Shown in pieces: positions 57,076 through 64,000 of a stretch of DNA of 64,000 nt. The stretch covers positions 372,001 to 436,000 of the forward strand of contig NC_071329.1 of the NCBI RefSeq assembly GCF_010183535.1, read 5' to 3'. Within the stretch, counting starts at the first letter, position 1. Each line of letters starts with the position of its first letter. This DNA comes from Caenorhabditis remanei (taxonomy: Eukaryota; Nematoda; Chromadorea; Rhabditida; Rhabditidae). Both the position numbers and the translations under genes were made by a program. The notes beneath the pieces were generated by a model. That model did not search any database. It had not been told where the DNA came from and saw nothing but the letters and a program-made list of their open reading frames with translations.

Positions 57076-59859
57076 TTTTAGGATATTTTTACTAAACTAC
57101 TGTTATGGTAACACTTATTCGGATGATCAACTATAATTTCAATAGAAATTTCGATTCCACAAAGTCTCGAAGTGTCCAAAATTCTCTGTTCTCTGTCCTA
57201 GCCAACACCTAAATTTCTTATCTACCGGGCGAGTCTAATAGAATTCCCTATAGAACACGTATATCGGATCTTATCCCCCATCCATCCTTCCTGTTTTCCT
57301 GGTCAGAATAAACGATACATCTTTTGGAAAAGTACAACGGCACCCACATCCTCTATATATTCTGATGTCATCAGGTCAAAGATTGATAGGAGGACACACG
57401 GGAGTGGAGAAGCACAAAGTATATTGGAGATAAAACTAGAGATGGAATTGACAAAAAAGGGGGAAACGAGAAGAATTGATGAATAAGGCTACCATGAAAA
57501 GCGATACAGTTATGTATGCTTAGCAACTACAATGGATACCTGATAAGGCCCGGAATCACAAGCATATGTGGTCTTGACAGGATGAGTTATGACCGGACCG
57601 TCCTAACCCCCAAAAATCGGGAGACGGTATCATATTTCGTTTATATTATATTATAGGTCTGAGTGAACCGCAGACACAAAGTTTTAATAGAAATGCAACT
57701 TGAATGTAATACATTTTGTAAACATATTAGACTTGAAGAAAATCCTAGTTGTCAGTGCTGCCCTAATACAAAGTAAAATTTTCAAACAAAGTTCAGACAT
57801 GTCTGGTATGATCTAGAAAACATTCATGTCTGGCACAATTTGAAAATAGATAAAAGCTACTGATGAATTCGATAAAAAAATCAAAAACTCCTGAATAGTC
57901 ATTTATGTTTCTTATAAAGACATGAGTGTATCCAGTTGACAGATTGAGCGAAATGTAACTATATCAGCTTGAAAAAAACACAAAAAACTATTAAAAAGTA
58001 CATAAAAGCTATGCTAAAACATTTCTATTATAAAATAGTTGTGTTTTGTGTCAAAAACGTTGTTAGTCATAAGTTCATTTCCATAGATACACAATCTTTA
58101 TAAGATTCTAAAACATGGAATATCACATTCACTTCACTGACATTGAAAACTTATGTTCAGACATTAATTGAATTCAAAAACTAAGTCAAAACTATTATAA
58201 AACGTTTTAAACCGCACTTTAATTGTGTTCTGATCCCAAAAGTCAACAAAAAACTTCACTTTTTTCAAGAGCTCGAATTTCTAAAACATATATCACATTA
58301 TAATGCAAATTCAACAAAAAAAACAAAAAAGCAACATTTCTCAAATCCCTCAATAGCAAAAAAGAAGAAGAAGGTTGCAATCGTTTTCGTCACAGGGCAA
58401 CAAAAAAAGAAAATGAGAAAAAAAAGAGAGAGAGAGAGTTCTAGTAAAGAGAGAGAGAGAGAGAGCGCACGCGCTTCCTTTTTTTCTCTTTCTCTCGCAT
58501 CTCTCTCCACACCACACTATCTCGTTTCGTAGAGAGTGTACTTGGTTTGCAGCGAGGTTGCATACGCAGACATTTGAACAAAACATACATACACTCACAC
58601 ACACGACAACTGATATCACGTGGGGGAGTGTTGCTGCTGTTGGTGGTGGTGGGAAATATAGTTAGAGAATAGAAAGAAGGACATCCGGACATACAGATTT
58701 ACAGACAAACATGTTTATGTTTAATATATTCTACATATAGTTCTGAGTAATGTTTGTTTTCTGTTTTGTTGAATTTTTTTTGTTGCCGGTTTGATGGTTT
58801 AGTTCACTATAGTGTACTTGTTTTCCTGATGTTTATTTTAGTATCGTTTTTTTAGTTTATGGTTTTGTTATAACCTGACTTGCAACGGGTCGGGTCAGAT
58901 TTTCAGGCTTATTTCCAGATTACACTAGTCCTTGTGGAATTTAGCGAAAATTGTGATTTTAACTGTAAAAAACCTCAAAAATCGGGAATTTTGAACAAAA
59001 AAAAAACATTAAAATTCCACAAAATAAGATGATTTAAGCACTTTTGCTCTAAAATTTTGAAAAATTTCAAAAAACTTTGTTGAAATGAATAAGTACCCAT
59101 TTTTTGAATCCATGCTGAGAAAAAGTTCAGAACGGCCCGATTTTAACAAGTCCGGTTTTTTGTTCATATTTTTGTTAACACGATTATCTCAGTCAGATTG
59201 AATGAGTATTTAAAAATATTGTGATCACGATGTTCAGCTTGCCGAGAACTTTCAGATTAGTATAGCGATTGTTGGGTCTCACCACGAATTCATACATTAC
59301 AGAATCCCTAAATTGGAATTTAATGATAATTAGACATAAGGTCTTCAACATTTTGTTACAGTGAAAAATTATACAAAGCAAAAACATGAATCGAGTCTAG
59401 TCAGAAGATCTAGGACAAAAACAAAACCGTCTCCACACCAACTAATCTTCTTCTCTTTTCCTACGCCGAACACGTTTTCGTTACACTGCATAGTAGTGTG
59501 TATTCCGAAACGAACAGAGTGTTGTGATCTCTGTCATTTCGGAGTATGAGAGGAGAGTGGGGGACGACCAAAGCTCAAGCGGTAAGATGGGCGGTTCTTT
59601 GATTTTTGGTGGTGTATAATCATTATATGGTGATAACATGGGAATACTGTGTGTGTGTGTGTGCGATAGTTTAGTCAGCACACACTCTCACACGAAAAAT
59701 TTTTTGACGGGATATTTTTTTTTCAGAATGTGAAAAATCAAATTGTGATATGTTTCATAAATTTGGATTCCATGCAACGAGAGCTTTCAGAAGAAATGCA
59801 CGATATTCCGTAGGCGGACGCGCCCATTTGAGAAAAATTGCATTCCTAAATTGGCAAGC

Positions 59860-60030
59860 AAGAGTTTGGAGCATCATATCTCGGCTGTCTTTAAAGATAT
59901 GAAAATGTTTTCAACTGAAGAAATATTTTATGAATATTAAGCTAAATTTTGTCAGTTAACAGCTTTTTGATATTTCCTTTGGGAACTGAGATATAACGCT
60001 GCGAACAGCACCGCTAGGTGTGCCACAGGT
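59860..60030. repeat. Dispersed repeat, copy 2, upstream of nhr-19
   Basis: Same orientation and about 85% alike by eye to 55785-55965. The terminal inverted repeat of the other copy is not seen here. Confidence 0.8.
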
Positions 60031-61033
60031 TTTTCGGTACTTAAAACAATAGCATACATACGCATACCGACAAAACGCTATCTCCACTCAATTCCAGACA
60101 AAAACCTCATTTTCAAAAAGTTCCATAGTTCAAAATATCTCAGAATCGGAAAAAAATCTTTTCCGTTGTTGCTTCTCTCTAGTTTCTTTGTGTCGACGCA
60201 ACCCCACTAGATCAACAACGTGGGAAAGACAAACAAACAAAAATTGTAATGAGAGAAAAATGATGATCTTTACCCCACTCTCTTAGAACTCTGGGCGCTG
60301 TGTGTACTTTTACACCGATGAAATAATAAACTTGATGAAAAAAAATAGCAGAATATAAGCTGAGTTAAGTTTGCCGCGAGGTTCCTATAGTACCTTCCTG
60401 CAGTACTGTTCGGGTTATGGTAATTATCGTGGTGGAACCCAAATACTATTCAATCTTTATTTAGTGGCTTCAGGAAAGTATAGTCATGACAATGTTCCAA
60501 TGAAACTTTTGTGGCAGGACCCTAAAATTTAAATAACAACAGCACCCTTATCATGATTACACTTTTCCGAACGCTCGTGACATGGTGAATTCAAAAATCA
60601 TAATCCCAATCTTAAAAATATAGGGAATAGTCAAAAAAATCCACTCAGAAGCCACTACAATTTACAACGTGTTCTGTTCTCCATGTTATCATTAGATCAG
60701 ATAAAAATGGAGATAATCAATCTTTTTAGCAGAACTAAACTCGCCTCGTGACAATGAACCGATTGAACCATTTATCTGTCGATCCATCTTCTGTACGCTT
60801 ATCAATGCATACGGAGTGAGAGAGAAACCCAAAAAAGATAGAAACTATGATTTCTTATCGTATTTTGGGTGAATTTATCGGAGGGAGATGTTTCAATAAA
60901 TCGAAAAACTAATAGAGTTGAAAATTCTGTCAGAATCCTACAGTAAACCGATCATGAACTACTTAAAACCCTAAAAATCAAATGCCTCACTTTCTGGAAG
61001 TTAAAAAGTTTCTACTCTCGAAGATATACTCAC

Positions 61034-61141
61034 TCTTCTCTCTGGCTACCATCACAGGATATTTGGGCACCGGACTCATCACTGACGGGAAAGTGGGCAT
61101 TTGTTGGAGTACTGTAGTCATGATGACAGTCGGTGGGAGTT
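61034..61141 (-). CDS. nhr-19: Probable upstream exon of nhr-19, similar to the downstream 5' exon
   Basis: The exon has a TTTTCAG acceptor and a GTGAGT donor. It codes for 35 residues including MPTFPSVMSPVPK and ends REK. The exon at 55539-55670 codes for [13 protein letters not shown] and ends QEK. Both start with two bases AA and end with one base, so either can join the zinc-finger exon at 54837 in frame, and they can also be joined to each other. I read this as an exon duplication giving alternative N-termini. It is 5.4 kb upstream. A third segment ending with donor GATG|GTTGGT at 61253 is phase-compatible (SVLSAFD), but its 5' boundary is not clear. Confidence 0.6.
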
Positions 61142-63083
61142 CTGAAAATTACTTAGTAAAGCACTTTCATACGGTAAGGCAAAAATTTGGGTTTCGGTTA
61201 CTGTAACATTTCGTGGTGAGACCCAAGTAAGGAAGAAATTGTGAATACCAACCATCAAAAGCAGACAAGACTGAAAGAGCGATGCCCAAGTTGTTGTCCG
61301 CCCCAACCAGTCCGTTCCCCTTCAAAGTTCCCCCACGTGCTATTTTCAGATGTATACACAAAAAACAAGATCATCTGTCCTTTTTGTCCTGAAAAACTGA
61401 ACAGAAAGTTCCCTTCTCTAATCCTCTCTTTCCTACACACTGTTTTCCCGGGTCTACGTGCATTTTTGCATTTATTTTCTCTTGTTGTTCGTGTTGCGGG
61501 TTCTAAATGTCCCTCCTCTCGCTCTCTTCTTTTTCTTTCTATTTTCTGTTTTTTTGGCTACACACCCGATTGAATTGGCCACGTGACGTGGTGTGTTGGC
61601 CATGAGGAATTGGTGATGATAAGGGGAAAGACATAGAAAAAGAAATAGCCATTGGTCACTGTCAAATAGGTGTAAGAATTGTTAGATAAAGAACCCGAGG
61701 AAAAGAGAGAAAGGAGAGAAGACAGAGAAAATTGTTTAGAATTTAAGATGGACCATGAGTTTTTAAAAATTGAAATAGTGGAAAGGCTTAAATAAGGTCA
61801 GGCTGTAAAATAAAACATGTCCCATAGACCGTCTGCAGTTTTCAGTTGTCACAGATTAGCACATAGATTTAAATTTAGATCTAGAAAAGTGGTTATTCGG
61901 AAGCTGAATTGCTTTGACGAGATACAAAAGTTCTGAAAGTCCCTGACGCTGCAAAAGTGAAGCTCCTCACTTTTCAAAAGTGAATATCCGCACTTTTTAC
62001 AAAAATGAACAAAATTTGACAAGCAGTGACATTGTGACCACGGATGAGCGGAAGAGTTGACGGAAGAAATCCTTAAATTGGCGGAATAGCTTTTCTTGAA
62101 GACGGTAACAACAAATGTTAACAGCAACACTCTCCTTCTATCTACTAAAGGTAATTATTAAGTTAAACTAAATTTTTCAATTTCAGATTTTGAATCATAA
62201 GTCTAAAACCTTGAAAATTTCAAAAACGTCGACCTGCCACTACCAAAACTGATATATACATACATTTTGAAAACAAGTATGAAAACTCCAGAAAACTACC
62301 AAATTGTCGATTTGAGCTCAAAAACATATTTAATGCTCTCTGATAAGACTGCCCAAGTTCGTTAGTTAGATATGAAATGATAGGTTGCAATTTCTCTGAT
62401 AGGAGAGAGGTATCACTTCAAAGAAGTATCACAGATCACCACGCTGGTGAGTGATTGGGGAGATCAGTGAGGAGTGATGTACGCGAAATGAGGTTACGGA
62501 TCGGGAGGTTGGACAGACAAATTCTAGCAAGATAGAAAGTTTGTAACAAGAAACTCTGGATACCCAGGAATCAATAGATCAAAAAATTGTTAGAATGAGA
62601 AATTAGAAATCTAAAAATCGAGTAAAAACACGTTATGACCAAATTAGCCAAGCAGGAAAAATCTATGTTACAATTTTTAATCTATGTTATCATTTTGTAA
62701 CAGCGTCCGCTTTAGGAAAAATATTTGAACCTGTGAACACTGGAAAGCTACAATTTGAATTAACAATCAATAAATTTGCAGGATGTTGTTATATTACCTT
62801 TCAATAACAATCTTCATATGTTGATCGCATGATGCCTAGTTCAAGAATCTTCTAGAAACTCTTTATATGTACTACGGTATATCACTGTTTCAAACTTCTG
62901 AATCTCTATTTACAATAAAAGTATACAAATAAAATGTTCATTCATGTTTTGCTCTCTTAAATAAAAAAAATAACCGTAAACCAAAAAAGATCATGTCAAA
63001 TTAATTCTCTCTCCCAACTCAACGTCAACATCTCCAGGACAATACAGACAAACAGACAGAGAGAAAAAGGGGATTCAAAAAAG
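61142..63083. other. Gap upstream of nhr-19 exon; nothing recognised
   Basis: It contains a possible further nhr-19 5' exon ending at 61253, a CT-rich tract (61500-61550) and otherwise AT-rich sequence without repeats I could pair. Short open frames here start without ATG or lack splice partners. Confidence 0.4.
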
Positions 63084-63247
63084 TTAGTATTTCGCACATG
63101 TCGGCATAGAAACATCAGGAGATCCGGAGCAGTACGTCGCGTTGTTTGGCGTGTAGTCACTGTTGTATGGAGGGTAGTAGAAGTTGGACGGGAAATATGT
63201 CTGGTATGGGTAGGCGTACGGAGCAGTTGCGGCGTTGTACGTCCAGG
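63084..63247 (-). CDS. C-terminal exon of an unidentified Tyr/Pro-rich protein, partial
   Basis: The exon opens after a TTTTCCAG acceptor with two bases of a codon, codes for 53 residues and ends in TAA. The protein end is rich in Tyr, Pro and Asn (AYPYQTYFPSNFYYPPYNSD) and closes with PDVSMPTCAKY. Codon use and the clear acceptor support a real exon. Tails of this composition are common in transcription factors, but I recognise no family. The upstream exons should lie beyond 64000 on the same strand; none is seen in 63248-64000. Confidence 0.65.
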
Positions 63248-63684
63248 CTGGAAAATTTGAGAAAGTTAGTGATAGGTTTTGAAGATACTGGACTACAAGG
63301 TTACAGTACTTCTGAGGAATTACCCACTACAAAAATTGTGTTGTTGATCCCTTTTTCTCCTCAAACACCTCCAGAGTCATTCACTCACATTTTTACATTT
63401 TTGGGTCATGCCCAAAATCATGAACAGAAGGTAGACACTGGATTCAAGTAGTACCTAACCTATTACAGCTAACAAAGGAATTGAGGTTATCTGTCAGTGT
63501 AAAATGTGTCACTGTATTGAAATGGGTGGTGGGAAGTTTGCTTCTGGGAAAACTCATTAGGATGAGACGGACAGATGGTTTAAGACGGCTCTGTGGTCTC
63601 CCGGAATTCTTGAACAATGGAAAGGGATAAGACGAGTTTTGAGAAGACTGGTACTATTTCAACATGAAAATGTTCAAAAAACCA

Positions 63685-63930
63685 GACTTGCAAAATATCG
63701 GTCCGGTCCGGGGTCAAAAAATGTTCACAATTTTTGTCACAATATTTTTTGAATTGTTCGATAATTTCTATCAAAAATAGTCAAAAATTATATATATACG
63801 CTTGAGTTATTAAAAACATAGACAAGAATTCAATTTGCAAGAAATAAAAACAATCCAAATTTTCAAATTCTGTACTGAGATCCGGGCCGGGTCTAAAAAA
63901 TCTCAAACGGCCCGTTGCAAGTCTGAAAAA
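63685..63930. repeat. GC-ended palindromic repeat, family 5
   Basis: Left end CAGACTTGCAAAATATCGGTCCGGTCCGGG and right end CCGGGCCGGGTC...GGCCCGTTGCAAGTCTG are inverted copies around an AT-rich core. It is related to 21250-21430 and 58875-59160. Confidence 0.75.
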
Positions 63931-64000
63931 AACCTATTGGGCAAAGTTGAGCGTCCCGTGTCAACATACAGTAACCCGAAGAAATAAGGGTACTAGATCA

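Larger units (their letters stand above)
56076..61033. other. 5' intron or promoter region of nhr-19: no other gene seen
   Basis: Apart from the repeats listed, this stretch holds a GA-rich tract (58424-58465, AGAGAGAGAGAG units followed by CGCACGCGC), a GC-rich family 5 relative (58875-59160) and (GT)n at 59650. Such GA/CT tracts and the TATA-like runs near 57350 are compatible with a promoter for the shorter nhr-19 form. No exon chain on either strand was convincing. Confidence 0.5.

Noticed and set aside
59481..59681. 66-residue minus frame with an IKEP motif, considered as an nhr-19 first exon
   Set aside because: No donor in the required phase was found, and the frame ends in a stop before any GT that fits.
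61849..62130. 93-residue minus frame in the gap upstream of nhr-19
   Set aside because: It starts without ATG, shows no family likeness and has no clear acceptor or donor.
63146..63451. 101-residue plus frame over the Tyr-rich exon
   Set aside because: It is antisense to an exon with better codon structure, a clear acceptor and a stop.

Overview
The window is nuclear DNA from a nematode of the genus Caenorhabditis. The genes have short AT-rich introns with TTTTCAG acceptors, and several start codons sit just after acceptor-like sites, as expected for trans-spliced mRNAs. The right two thirds has the gene content and order I recall for the C. elegans chromosome II cosmid E02H1 (E02H1.1 to E02H1.8). 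The left end carries the dnj-20 orthologue. The sequence diverges enough, and its repeats differ enough, that a related species is as likely as C. elegans. Locus and gene names are from memory, not from a search.

Left part (1-20.8 kb). The 3' six exons of dnj-20 (ER co-chaperone ERdj3/DNAJB11) run on + and are split by a 6.2 kb intron. Next come a 124-residue protein with possible MSP-like fold (+), a RING/B-box TRIM-like gene (+) and a complete eight-exon UDP-glycosyltransferase gene (-). The TRIM-like and UGT genes converge with crossing poly(A) signals.

Middle (20.8-51.2 kb). A minus-strand pair, DIMT1-like rRNA dimethyladenosine transferase followed 223 bp later by ERAL1-like GTPase, looks like an operon of two rRNA maturation factors. 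It shares a 220 bp divergent promoter region with a plus-strand PUS3-type tRNA pseudouridine synthase. Further right on + are parp-2, an RTRAF-like gene, an AK6-type adenylate kinase and mrpl-53. Much of this block serves RNA and ribosome metabolism.

The most striking element is a 4,994 bp Ty3/Gypsy LTR retrotransposon (35,651-40,644) lying antisense at the exon 4 donor of parp-2. Its two 170 bp LTRs look identical and its two long ORFs are open, so the insertion appears recent. It is flanked by a 57 bp copy of the exon end rather than a short target duplication. The first base of the LTR completes a GTAAGT donor, so parp-2 is probably still spliced with the element inside an intron.

Right part (51.4-64 kb). 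nhr-19 (nuclear receptor) lies on -, with a 5.4 kb 5' intron and an upstream exon that looks like a duplicate of the downstream one. The C-terminal exon of an unidentified Tyr-rich protein (-) lies at 63.1 kb.

Introns and gaps are filled with palindromic MITE-like elements of at least six families, one nested in another, and with tandem arrays. I found no tRNA, rRNA, CRISPR or bacterial-type feature.
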